IMG/VR virus record: IMGVR_UViG_3300006192_000008
Location: 1-64,000 of that record
Reading direction: 5' to 3' (one strand)
Source of the DNA: a virus
DNA length: 64,000 bases
The translations under genes were made by a program, and so were the position numbers. Positions 41,438 through 50,167 of this stretch are shown here, in pieces. Under the pieces are notes generated by a model that saw only the letters and a program-made list of their open reading frames with translations, was not told the origin of the DNA and made no database searches. Position 1 is the first letter of the stretch; each line of letters starts with the position of its first letter.

Positions 41438-43621
41438 CTAGCCTCCAGTATTAGGGTTTTGCATCAAGGTTTTCTGAAGCTCAGTTTGGAAATAATGTAC
41501 AGTGAACTTCCCTACTTCCTCTGCATCAGTTGCTTGTGTATTAATAACAAACGCCCCAGGCTGTACCATAACTTGAGTTTGACCACCACCCATAAAACTT
41601 TCTTTAGATCGTCTTAGGAAATCAATTCCTGACATTGTAGGAGGAGCTTCAGGTTTACGGGCATTCATAGCATCATTAGTCAAACCACTATACTTCAATA
41701 CCATAGTAAGCGGATGATCTGGAATCAGCCACATAGGGTTTGACATAAGCTCTTTCAATGCAGGGCTATCTTGCGTCATCTCCCCAACCTTTTTAGTGTA
41801 AGGAGCTGCAAAGTTGAGAGCTGCTGCACTCAAAGAAAGTACACTGGCTGCTGCTTCATACATAGAGTCACGAAACGGTTTCATTGCTTCATACATCTCT
41901 TTTTGAGCTTTTACATATTCCCTCATACTTGGGATAACTTCGTCCGAAAGCGTACGAGACATTTGCTCTTCAAGCATCACGTTGGTCAAACGAGCTTGAT
42001 CAGCTTGCACTGTACTGGAGAACTCTTGTACTCGTCCCATACCAGCCGCTGCTGCTGTTTTATAAGCATCAATAATGAGCTGAGAAGTAATCTCTCTGTT
42101 GGAAACAGCATCTTTAAATGTTGTTTCATCTTTCCCAGTTTGTTTGGCATACTCTTTTCTGATATAACCTAACATAGCTGGGTTGGCATCTACTAGCTGT
42201 CTATTCAGTTCATCACCTTGTGCATAGCCAAGGCCAAAGATTTGTTGTAACGCATAGGCTTGACGTTCCATCTGAACTTGACCAAGGCCAGCAGAACGGG
42301 TTGCAATAGACATATCCTTATAGATACCAAATGCTTCGTCAGTTGTACGTCCCTGAGTAAGCATTTGCTTCATAAACTTTGCGTAAGGGTCAATCATAGG
42401 TTCAGCTTCAACGCCAAGCTGATTACTTAACTCAAAGAAGCGTTTATTAGAAAAGTCTTTCCCGTAACGACTAGACTCACCACTGGCAATATCCAATTGT
42501 ATACGCTGGCGTTCACGTAATGCTTGACTATTACCTAGAGCGACGCTACCTTGTTGTACAGCAACACCTGCTGCTAATGGTGCAGCGGCTGCAAGTAGTT
42601 GCGGAGGCAACACCCCATAACCGAGGCTGAATCTGTCGGAGAACACTTGCCCGCTCGCGTGGGCGATGTTATGTGTAGGGTTGTACCCGCCTCCACTACT
42701 CACCCTTGGCTTCGTTACTCTACTGAGTTTAACTGCATTCTTTTCACGAATTTCAGCAAGTTTCTGTTCGTGACGTAGTGCCATACGTTCAACTGTTTGC
42801 TGATGTGTTAATCTGCGACTATCTTCTCTTCGCTTAAGGTCAAGTATTCTACGCTCAGAAGCTTCAACTTGACTCTGTACTTGGACACCTTCAACACGGT
42901 TAGACCTGAACGCCGCAAGCCGTTCTTGTAACGACCCCCTGCTTGGTGCTCCATAGGTAGAAGCATTCCTACCAATACGTCCAAGTGCAGATACTTCTCC
43001 AGACACTCTTTGTGCTTTACTGCTTTGGTAGTTGCCAACCCTACCGTATGAGCTAAATGCTTGTGCATTTTTCCCAATACGTCCAAGTGCAGACACTTCA
43101 CGCATTTTACCCATGTTGGGGAGGTTTGCGAAGTGAGGGGAGTTTCTACCAATACGCCCTAGTAGATTTCCCTCCTCACGAACTTTGTTTGCAAGTTTGT
43201 TGAGGTCTTTAATCCTCACGTCAGCAGCTTTGAACATATCCTTATAGATAGACACAGCATCTGCGCGGTCACGACTACGAGATGGTAGTGGACTTCTCCC
43301 CATTGCAGGGAACAGTTTGTTGATGGATTCGGCGTTTCGCCTAATAACCTTCTGCTGATTAGTGACTGCTTGTGTCAGTTTGTTTGTTACAATGACGGCA
43401 GCAGCTGTCTCTTTATTAACAGCCTTTTGAGCAGAGACTTTACTCTTAGCACCATCTACTGTAGTCTTAGTCTCTTTCTTAACGGCTTTCTCAAGGTCTG
43501 TAGTGCCCTTGACATTACCTTTAAGTCCTTTCTCAAGATTCCCAAGGAAAGCGTCAACTTTCTTCTGATCTTGCTTATTTACTTGTATACCTAATGCAAC
43601 AAAATAGTCAGCAATTTTCAA
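41438..43621 (-). CDS. tail tape measure protein, 727 aa
   Basis: Sets tail length. It begins at TTG 43621 behind AAGGGG. The N-terminus is Lys/Ala/Thr-rich and helical; residues about 150-230 contain several copies of an LGRIGRN/LGRIGKN motif; a hydrophobic region with ALRQ..L and AAAPLAAGVAVQQG lies near 350; the rest is helical. At about 1.5 Angstrom per residue it would give a tail near 110 nm. Confidence 0.83.
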   Translation of the reverse strand: MKIADYFVALGIQVNKQDQKKVDAFLGNLEKGLKGNVKGTTDLEKAVKKETKTTVDGAKSKVSAQKAVNKETAAAVIVTNKLTQAVTNQQKVIRRNAESINKLFPAMGRSPLPSRSRDRADAVSIYKDMFKAADVRIKDLNKLANKVREEGNLLGRIGRNSPHFANLPNMGKMREVSALGRIGKNAQAFSSYGRVGNYQSSKAQRVSGEVSALGRIGRNASTYGAPSRGSLQERLAAFRSNRVEGVQVQSQVEASERRILDLKRREDSRRLTHQQTVERMALRHEQKLAEIREKNAVKLSRVTKPRVSSGGGYNPTHNIAHASGQVFSDRFSLGYGVLPPQLLAAAAPLAAGVAVQQGSVALGNSQALRERQRIQLDIASGESSRYGKDFSNKRFFELSNQLGVEAEPMIDPYAKFMKQMLTQGRTTDEAFGIYKDMSIATRSAGLGQVQMERQAYALQQIFGLGYAQGDELNRQLVDANPAMLGYIRKEYAKQTGKDETTFKDAVSNREITSQLIIDAYKTAAAAGMGRVQEFSSTVQADQARLTNVMLEEQMSRTLSDEVIPSMREYVKAQKEMYEAMKPFRDSMYEAAASVLSLSAAALNFAAPYTKKVGEMTQDSPALKELMSNPMWLIPDHPLTMVLKYSGLTNDAMNARKPEAPPTMSGIDFLRRSKESFMGGGQTQVMVQPGAFVINTQATDAEEVGKFTVHYFQTELQKTLMQNPNTGG

Positions 43622-43625
43622 GGCA

Positions 43626-44209
43626 TTACCCCTTAGCAGATTTCTGTTTTTGTTCTAGAATAGCCTGATCGTGGGCTGCCTTCTTTATGGAATCATGTAC
43701 ATCTAGCACTTCAAGCATACTATAGAGCTGTCCAATGGAATATTTATTATCCATGTCAGCTATCAAATGCAAACCACCCAGCTCATGTGTAGCTACTCGG
43801 TAAATTTCCCATTTTTGGGAAAACTCTTCAGCTATCTTACGCTCAAGGGGTGTACTACTATTGCCACCCGACTCTTTGGATTTTAGTCCTCGGAATCGGG
43901 AGCGGTAAAAACGTCTTCAAAGTTGTAGTTCAGCACTGCTTGGTACAAAGAAGATAGGTGCATAAAACGTCTAGCAAAAATAACATCGAACGACTGGATT
44001 GTAATTTGTTTGTTATCTTTAGCAACCGACTTAACAATTACTTCACGCATTGTGGCAAGATCACTCTTACCTGTTTGAATGGCTTCTTGGTACTTCTCCA
44101 TAAACTGCAATGCATAGGATGCAGGGAGTGCAGTAACCAAATAATCTACTTCATCAACTGTAATCACTTCTTGAGGAAGTGCTACATCATTCATATTAAG
44201 CTTACTCAT
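43626..44209 (-). CDS. tail assembly chaperone, frameshifted long form (G-T type), ~194 aa
   Basis: Two frames overlap just before the tape measure, as in most tail modules. After reading the first frame to the TTT codon at 43907-43909, a -1 slip on the T-run (GTTTTTA) continues as YRSRFRGLKSKESGG..., then a helical domain (RKIAEEFSQKWEIYRV) to a TAA at 43626. The join is complement(43907..44209) with complement(43626..43907). The slip site is inferred from the T-run and from the coding look of both sides; no experiment. Confidence 0.65.
43883..44209 (-). CDS. tail assembly chaperone, short form (G type), 108 aa
   Basis: Helical protein (DVALPQEVITVDEVDYLVTALP, FARRFMHLSSLYQAVL) that ends at a stop just after the putative slip site. 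Position between tube-like genes and tape measure matches lambda G-like chaperones, which bind the tape measure during tail assembly. Confidence 0.75.
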   Translation of the reverse strand: MSKLNMNDVALPQEVITVDEVDYLVTALPASYALQFMEKYQEAIQTGKSDLATMREVIVKSVAKDNKQITIQSFDVIFARRFMHLSSLYQAVLNYNFEDVFTAPDSED

Positions 44210-44240
44210 AAATATCTCTCATTATTTAGTGTTGTAAAAC

Positions 44241-44269
44241 TTTAAGACCGTTTCCATGACAGTCTTAAA
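44241..44269 (-). terminator. hairpin between tube-like and chaperone genes
   Basis: TTTAAGAC (44241-44248) pairs with GTCTTAAA (44262-44269). On the minus strand GTTTT follows, so it could attenuate transcription from tube-like genes into the chaperone and tape measure genes. Confidence 0.5.
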
Positions 44270-44282
44270 ATCTATTGTTTGT

Positions 44283-44789
44283 TTAGAAAATGTTGGAAAC
44301 AGTATCAATAGCACTGTTAGCCAATCCAGAAGCAGCTCCAAAGATACCACTAAAGATGTTGACAATCTGAGCATTACCACCAACAGTGTAACTACCAGTT
44401 GTCTGACAGAAGATTCTCCACTGACGATATTCAAACTCACCAGAGTAGACAACTTCAGGGTATCCTACAATGTAAGCTTCTACAGAACTGAATACACTTG
44501 TACCTTTCAGATCACTCACTGTAAGGGAAATACGCCCTGTACCATTCTGAAGGTCAAGCTCATGAATCCGTGAGAATACATCATTACTCATAGAAGTTTG
44601 AAGCAGTGGAATAGTAATCATGCAACTTGTGTCAGCATTTCTTACTCGTGTATGTTTGCCACGAATGCCACGAATAGGCTTGAAAGCATCTACACTTCTT
44701 GCAATTGAAATACTCTGCCAACCTGTTACTGTATAACCACCGAAGGTAAGGACTACTTCTTTTGGACTATAGCAAAATACTTTAGACAT
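44283..44789 (-). CDS. DUF3277-like tail tube-type protein (copy 3), 168 aa
   Basis: One of three consecutive related beta proteins. Shared pattern: FGGYTVTGWQSISIARSVDAF near the start, TCMITIPLLQTSMSNDVFSRIHE in the middle and VYSGEFEYRQWRIFCQ...YTVGGN near the end (pieces). Its first base overlaps the previous stop. Such proteins form the inner tube or cap of contractile tails. Confidence 0.72.
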   Translation of the reverse strand: MSKVFCYSPKEVVLTFGGYTVTGWQSISIARSVDAFKPIRGIRGKHTRVRNADTSCMITIPLLQTSMSNDVFSRIHELDLQNGTGRISLTVSDLKGTSVFSSVEAYIVGYPEVVYSGEFEYRQWRIFCQTTGSYTVGGNAQIVNIFSGIFGAASGLANSAIDTVSNIF

Positions 44790-45289
44790 TAGAATAGCCC
44801 CAATCCCGGTAGTGCAGAAACTGCAATGTTGGTAATATCATTCAACAAGGAGCTGACTTCTTCGTTGCCGCCAATGTTGATAACAGCATAAGCAGATTTA
44901 ATCACCCACACACGACTATCAATTGCATTGCTCTTTGTGAGACTAGGAATCCCTTCAATCCAAGATTCAGTGGAGAACAATAAGTCACTACCACTTTGAT
45001 CTTTGATTAAAAGGGGAAACTTACCCCTCTGAGTAATCTCATCAACTTGCCACAATTTAGTGAGAAGATTATTAGTCTCAGCACCATTGTGTAAAGTAAT
45101 TGTAATTGTATATGTTTGACTGTTGTTATACTTTCTTGCTATTGTCCCATCAGGCATCCGTACACTGCTGTAAGGCATTTCATCTTTATCAACAGAGATG
45201 AATGTACCATCGACAAACCCTGCAATTGGGATAAATCCAGCAATTAGGCATTGTACTGATTCTGGAACATAATTAAACAGCGTGGTCAT
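44789..45289 (-). CDS. DUF3277-like tail tube-type protein (copy 2), 166 aa
   Basis: Same layout as its neighbours: IPIAGFVDGTFISVDKDE near residue 20, YTITITLHNGAETNNLL in the middle, FPLLIKDQSG and SRVWVIKSAYAVINIGGN near the end. The family member that forms the actual tube cannot be told from sequence alone. Confidence 0.75.
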   Translation of the reverse strand: MTTLFNYVPESVQCLIAGFIPIAGFVDGTFISVDKDEMPYSSVRMPDGTIARKYNNSQTYTITITLHNGAETNNLLTKLWQVDEITQRGKFPLLIKDQSGSDLLFSTESWIEGIPSLTKSNAIDSRVWVIKSAYAVINIGGNEEVSSLLNDITNIAVSALPGLGLF

Positions 45290-45307
45290 AACTTCTCCTT
45301 AGAGTTA

Positions 45308-45329
45308 AAGGGCTATATTTCAAGCCCTT
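45308..45329 (-). terminator. hairpin between tube-like copies 1 and 2
   Basis: AAGGGCT (45308-45314) is complementary to AGCCCTT (45323-45329); TTAAC follows on the minus strand. It may make copy 1 more abundant than copies 2 and 3. Confidence 0.45.
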
Positions 45330-45339
45330 ATAAGGCTAG

Positions 45340-45861
45340 TTATGCTTGCCAGCGTGGATCAACTTCACCACCTACTGCGTTAACAGCTTGAACAGCAGCA
45401 GCATCCAATGGGGTGTTACCGCCAATGTAGTTGTCAGTATTGAACATGAAGAATGTCCAGTCACGTTGTTCTGTGGTGCTAGACAAAGTAACATCAGGAG
45501 TAGTAGCAATAATCGTCTGACTAGAGAAGAACATTGTCTGTCCACTTTGGTCTTTAATTGTCATTGCAGCTACATATGTGTTACCATCATCACCTTCATC
45601 AGCGCGTTGAAGTGCTTGCAGAACGTAGTTGGATTGTGCATATTGGTGTAGGCTTACGGTTACGTTCATAGAACGATTGCGGCGTTTTACACGACCGCCA
45701 CTTAGGTCACTGCCAATATAGGGTTCACTCGCTGGAACCATACGGGTTGCTGAGATAAATGTACCCTCAACAAACCCTGTTACTTGGTGAGTAAAATCAC
45801 CAACCGAGATAATTACGTTTACAGCCTCGGGACTGTAATTACCAATTAGAATATCAGGCAT
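45340..45861 (-). CDS. DUF3277-like tail tube protein (copy 1), 173 aa
   Basis: Directly after the sheath gene, the usual place of the tube gene. Residues show VIISVGDFTHQVTGFVEGTF, then SMNVTVSLHQYAQSNYVLQAL, MTIKDQSGQTMFFSS and RDWTFFMFNTDNYIGGN, the same frame as copies 2 and 3. It is followed by a hairpin, so it could be expressed most strongly and is my best guess for the major tube subunit. Confidence 0.78.
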   Translation of the reverse strand: MPDILIGNYSPEAVNVIISVGDFTHQVTGFVEGTFISATRMVPASEPYIGSDLSGGRVKRRNRSMNVTVSLHQYAQSNYVLQALQRADEGDDGNTYVAAMTIKDQSGQTMFFSSQTIIATTPDVTLSSTTEQRDWTFFMFNTDNYIGGNTPLDAAAVQAVNAVGGEVDPRWQA

Positions 45862-45879
45862 TATTTATATTCCTTTCCG

Positions 45880-48285
45880 TTATACGCTGAGGAAGCCGTT
45901 GATGATGACCTTGCGAATACTTCCCGCAAGACGAGCACGGAATACAAAAGCACCTGCAATACGTTGAGCACGAAGGTTCTCCGGTATGGCCAATACGTCA
46001 GGAGTTTGGACAACCCATCCGCGATCAATAAGACCATTGGCTTCTGCTTGAGAAAGAACACTTCTAATTTCATTCTCGATAATCAAAAGTCCGGGATTTG
46101 TAAGGGGTACCTTGAGACTGTTGATTAGGCGGAAGTACACTGCCTCTTGGAGGCGAGCGTACAACCAGTCAATACCTACAATTTCCGTTTATGTTCATGT
46201 AAGGTCATTACTCTTACACCGCTTTAGGTTTTCTTGACCAACCGTGATGATTTCTTTTGCACCAATTTTCAATAATGTAATATTCCACATTACCGTAATA
46301 TTGTGCGGCAAATATCGGGCTATCAAATTCCAAACCTTCTGGAGATACGAATTTATTCTTACTTCTAGAAGAGGACTTGTGCAGGAACTCTTCATTTCTT
46401 TCTGCGTTTTGTATAATATTATCATTAAGCTGCTTTGAATTTGCAGCTTTTACTACAGCACCAAGCTTCTGCATTGTAAGCAGTTGTTGGTAATTTTCCT
46501 CTTGACCTGACCAAGCTTTCATTTGTTTAGCTTTCTCGGCCTTCCACTCATCTGTGTGATTTTGACCTCTCCATGCGTCATTAGCCATCTTACGAATTTC
46601 ATCCATGTAACCAGATTCGATACGTTGTTTAGCTAAGTCCCTCGCATGTTTTCGCTGAGCTTCATTATTGGCTAACGGGCGAATTCTATCCAGAAGACCT
46701 GACTCAACATTGGCCTTTCCACGAGCAATAACCTGCTCAACTTCCTGTCCAGCCATCATTAGCCATGCCATATAGTCAGAGGCTTTTTTAAAGGCTTTCC
46801 AAAGCAATCTATGGGCAAATATGTGTTGTCTGTATGTCAACCTAATAAGGTTTTCTTTTGAATCATCGCCTCCTGCATGGCGAGGAATGATGTGGTGCTT
46901 TTCTGTGTAGACACCAACCTCAAACTCTTGATTCTTGTATTTCTCAATAAACGCAAAATAAAGTTTTTCGTAATTCATAACTTCTCCATAAGCAGCTCAT
47001 GCTTTCACGTGAGACCAGACTATATCTTAACGTACAGCATCACCTGTTTACGTTCTCCCCATTTCGGGTCATTTGACCCTACGGCATTCCTGCCTAGTCG
47101 TTGAACCTTCCCTTTCGGGCTTGGCTGCTGATTGTCCAATTTCTGTCGTTTTCAAACATTCACGCTTAAACCAGTTTACACAGGTTTTACGTTGTAGTCT
47201 ACAGAACTTTAGGAGTTTCCAGCAATTAAAGGAGTTTTCACTAAACCGTTTCTGGTTTAGGCGACTTGTTTCAAATCGATTGGCGAACCACCAAAAGTGT
47301 CACCGTCTTGGAAGATATCAACACCAGCAACACGAGTGTACATGTTGCAATTCTTGCCGCGAAGATTTACACGAGCTGTATCATTGATAGTCGAACGAGT
47401 TACGCCAACAGCGCGCTTCTTATCCCAATCGTTAGAACCGGGGGTGTAAGGAAGTTGAGCACCGATCCAAGCAGCTTCTGGGTATTCAGTATCAGCAGTT
47501 GGGAGATAAACACCAAAGGTGCGGTCTGCTGTTTTAGCACTGAGCTTATAAGCAATGTCAGTGATACCTGTAGTGATTGCAACTGGGTCAGCAGTGGACG
47601 TACCCATGATTTTGCGTTGTGCTTGAATCACGTCACTGACGGCTTCTACAATCGCAGCGTTATGAGTATCAAGGATCAGTGCGTACCAAGTGCTGTTTTC
47701 ATCACTAACAGCTTCTAGAGCTTCGGGATAGGTTTCAGTTGGCGTAGTAACAACGACACTTAGGTTACTGGAAGCTACAATAGACCAATTAGACCCTGGA
47801 GTCACAACAGCCACGGAGAATGTACCGTCAAGGTTGTTTGTAAAGGTGACGCCGGTCACAGGGGCAAGATCATAAGCTGCTTTGAGGCCAGCTACGATTT
47901 CTGTTGCAAGTGCTGTGGCATCTGAAGTATAAGTAAACACAGTTGGTGTTACACTAGATGGTCCAGCAATAGTTACAGTGTATGCAGTACTGTTAGAAAC
48001 AGTTGCAACGGAACCAGCAACACTGTTAACCTGACGACGGCCTACTACAATGCTTGGTGGACGAGCACCAACAGTAGTTTGACCAAAGAGCTTTTGAGCA
48101 ATCTTATAAACTTCATCTGCACTGTCAAAGTCATCTTCAACAGCAGAGAAGTCAGTGTAAGAGCGAGTACGTTCAGAGAATTTAGTATGTGTTGCAAGTA
48201 CAAGGGGGATTTGGAAAGACGCAGTTTCTACAGGGGTAGATTCTCGCGTAATCGTGATTTGAACGATCTGGTCGAGTTCCGCCAT
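45880..48285 (-). CDS. tail sheath protein (DUF3383), interrupted by a group I intron; join 47275-48285 and 45880-46185, 438 aa
   Basis: Contractile sheath subunit. Exon 1 (337 codons) carries the sheath N-terminus, an inserted beta domain rich in Thr/Val, and the core up to FQDGDTFGGSPID. Exon 2 (101 codons) continues EIVGIDWLYARLQEAVYFRL and ends with FRARLAGSIRKVIINGFLSV. Joining Asp (GAT, 47275-47277) to Glu (GAA, from 46185) gives the continuous DUF3383 sequence. Without splicing translation stops soon after exon 1 at QVA. Confidence 0.88.
46186..47274 (-). mobile_element. group I intron with HNH ORF in the sheath gene
   Basis: 1,089 nt. The core is unmistakable on the minus strand: AATCAGCAGCCAAGC (Q), GGTTCAACGACTAG (R) and AAGATATAGTC (S), which form P4-P7. 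P1 is a perfect hairpin: exon CGAT plus intron TTG pair with CAA and GTCG around an AAA loop, placing the required U-G pair at the 5' splice site after 47275. The intron ends in G (46186). The HNH ORF (46214-46978) fills the 3' part. Confidence 0.92.
46214..46978 (-). CDS. intron-encoded HNH homing endonuclease, 254 aa
   Basis: Spreads the intron by cutting intronless sheath genes. N-terminal HNH: YTEKHHIIPRHAGG (two His) near 28, then SKENLIRLTYRQHIFAHRLLW with Asn and His. The centre is a basic helical linker; the C-terminal ~60 residues look like a DNA-binding NUMOD-type segment (FVSPEGLEFDSPIFAAQYYG). It is clearly related to the gene at 57472, whose first 60 residues follow the same pattern. 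Confidence 0.88.
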   Translation of the reverse strand: MNYEKLYFAFIEKYKNQEFEVGVYTEKHHIIPRHAGGDDSKENLIRLTYRQHIFAHRLLWKAFKKASDYMAWLMMAGQEVEQVIARGKANVESGLLDRIRPLANNEAQRKHARDLAKQRIESGYMDEIRKMANDAWRGQNHTDEWKAEKAKQMKAWSGQEENYQQLLTMQKLGAVVKAANSKQLNDNIIQNAERNEEFLHKSSSRSKNKFVSPEGLEFDSPIFAAQYYGNVEYYIIENWCKRNHHGWSRKPKAV

Positions 48286-48306
48286 CGTTTATTTTCCTTT
48301 ATTAGG

Positions 48307-48861
48307 TTAAGGGTTTATTACTAGGTCTTCAGGTATTGTAAAATTGTCTTGGATTGTGTCGTTGTAAACACCCTCGACTGTAATACCCTCTACAATATCC
48401 ACCACTTGTTTAGTAACTACATGGTAGGAAAATGTTACGTCTAGATTGTGGTACTCTACCCAAGTGGTATCACGCTTCTGAGGGGCACGTCTTACTTGAC
48501 TCTTTCTCATAAAGCCAAGCTTGTTACGAGCAGCCTCTTCTAACACCAGAGGGTTATTGTTTATTCTTTGGTAGAGACTGTAAGCCATCTCACCAGATTG
48601 ACTACCAACAAAGCTTAATTGAGCCATCACTTCATAAGAGACTTTAATAGTTTCTTCAAATTTGGCACCATTAGCTTCAACAAGACCACTGCTTACATGT
48701 CGTCCTGTTTGATCTACGTTTAAAATGCTAACTGTTACATAAGAGCCAGCTGGCTCATTACCATTGGCATGAGAATAAATGACCAGAGGGTTAGTGAACT
48801 CATCCAAAGTTTTGAGAGTGACGTTCCTGATGGCACCACGCACTGTAGAATAGATATTCAT
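48307..48861 (-). CDS. neck/tail terminator protein, LIC_12616-like, 184 aa
   Basis: Mixed alpha/beta protein with YVTVSILNVDQTGRHVSSG and LGFMRKSQVRRAPQ segments that match the LIC_12616 phage family, located between head completion and sheath genes. Probably caps or completes the tail. Overlaps the upstream gene by four bases. Confidence 0.72.
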   Translation of the reverse strand: MNIYSTVRGAIRNVTLKTLDEFTNPLVIYSHANGNEPAGSYVTVSILNVDQTGRHVSSGLVEANGAKFEETIKVSYEVMAQLSFVGSQSGEMAYSLYQRINNNPLVLEEAARNKLGFMRKSQVRRAPQKRDTTWVEYHNLDVTFSYHVVTKQVVDIVEGITVEGVYNDTIQDNFTIPEDLVINP

Positions 48862-49226
48862 CCTGCACTAATCTCCAGACGGGCTGCTGTTGCACGGTAA
48901 TGGTCAAGGATTGACATGGAGTAATGTTTTACTTTCATCACTTTATAGCGATCACCTTCATAAACAAACTCATCAGCCGACCAACCAGAAGTTCCCTGCT
49001 TATCCATACGAATCTCATTGGCACAGTAAATCTTGTACCATTCCCTTGACCTGTCAGCTTCAGGGAGTAACAGTAAGTCTTGATCTTTAAATGGTTGAAT
49101 GTTTACTTCTAAGGGTACTTGTGTTTGTGTACCTTCTACCCATTCACCATTAACATAACTGCCTTGTGTAGCCCTATAGAAAGTAATAGGTATCTTCTTA
49201 GTGAGAAGGAATTGTGGTTTTAGCAT
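48858..49226 (-). CDS. head closure / neck protein, 122 aa
   Basis: Beta-rich protein (PITFYRATQGSYVNGEW, LEVNIQPFKDQDLLLL, YKVMKVKHYSMSILDHY). Size and position fit a head-closure (gpII/Stf-type) neck protein. Its start abuts the next upstream stop. Confidence 0.65.
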   Translation of the reverse strand: MLKPQFLLTKKIPITFYRATQGSYVNGEWVEGTQTQVPLEVNIQPFKDQDLLLLPEADRSREWYKIYCANEIRMDKQGTSGWSADEFVYEGDRYKVMKVKHYSMSILDHYRATAARLEISAG

Positions 49227-49717
49227 TAAGTCCCTCTCTTAGCTGTCTTAGAAGTTACGTTGGAGATAAGTTGTCTAGTTTCATTCAATGGGTCATCAAA
49301 CCCTTTCTGAGCGATTGTTGAGTCAGCGTTACCGGGAGTATCCCAAGCACGCATAACATCTTTCAAGGTATCTTCAAAAGCTACACCCTCTTTACGGAGG
49401 ATTTTGAATACATCCCTGCCCATTGCAACTTCAGTGAGGATTCTTTTAAAACTTCCTTTATCACTACCCTTCAAAAGAGCAGCTTTTAATCCAACCCTCA
49501 TGAAAGGGCGAGGAGGAATACCAGAACCGTTTCCTTGACCTCCCTCAGTCCCTTCTTCTTGCCACTGAGCTACTTGGGCCATTGGCAAGTTATCATTGTC
49601 AGGGCCATAGCGATTTTCTTCAAACCAACCAAGTTGATTTTCAAGAGTCTCAGCCTTAGCAAAGGATTTCTTCAGAGCAAGCCAAGGGCTTTTGTCTACT
49701 GTTAATTTCATAGACAT
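49226..49717 (-). CDS. neck protein, HK97 gp10-like, 163 aa
   Basis: An IPPRPFMRVG segment near residue 85, preceded by QVAQWQEEGTEGG, is typical of HK97-gp10-type/Mu gpG-like tail completion proteins. Located in the head-tail connector cluster. Confidence 0.68.
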   Translation of the reverse strand: MSMKLTVDKSPWLALKKSFAKAETLENQLGWFEENRYGPDNDNLPMAQVAQWQEEGTEGGQGNGSGIPPRPFMRVGLKAALLKGSDKGSFKRILTEVAMGRDVFKILRKEGVAFEDTLKDVMRAWDTPGNADSTIAQKGFDDPLNETRQLISNVTSKTAKRGT

Positions 49718-49720
49718 TTG

Positions 49721-50167
49721 TTAGCAACCACATGATTTGATTCTAAATGGGTTTGTGTAAGAGAACATATTACCATCACACAAACGAATACCAATCAAGC
49801 CTGGACGAACATTATCTGGATTGCGATCATTTGCACAAACGTCTTCATAGCTAATACCAGCAGCGTAGCCAAGAACACCCTTGGGAAAGTTTACGGCCAA
49901 ACTGTCTTTGATGAAGTTATCTAGTGCCACTGTATAAGCTCTGGCAATATCATTGTATACGTGAATGTCTCCCGTAATTTCCCTCGTGTTTACACTGGTT
50001 AGTGCAAGTGAGAGTGATATTGCAGCCATTCTTGCAGCTTGTACTAGATCACCATTGCAATAGTTAATGAACCACTGAATCTCTTCGTCTGTTAAATAAT
50101 CGTGAAATGGATTAGCTGGTGTCAGACCTATAAGTAGCCTGACCACCTCTACATTAGTCAGTGCCAT
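49721..50167 (-). CDS. head-tail connector (adaptor) protein, 148 aa
   Basis: An N-terminal helical part with VVRLLIGLTPANPFHDYLTDEEIQWFI (pieces), then helices RMAAISLSLALTS, is typical of connector (gp6/gp15-like) proteins that bind the portal. C-terminal CDG...CGC cysteines are unusual for the family. Its start overlaps the end of the LAGLIDADG gene upstream. Confidence 0.72.
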   Translation of the reverse strand: MALTNVEVVRLLIGLTPANPFHDYLTDEEIQWFINYCNGDLVQAARMAAISLSLALTSVNTREITGDIHVYNDIARAYTVALDNFIKDSLAVNFPKGVLGYAAGISYEDVCANDRNPDNVRPGLIGIRLCDGNMFSYTNPFRIKSCGC

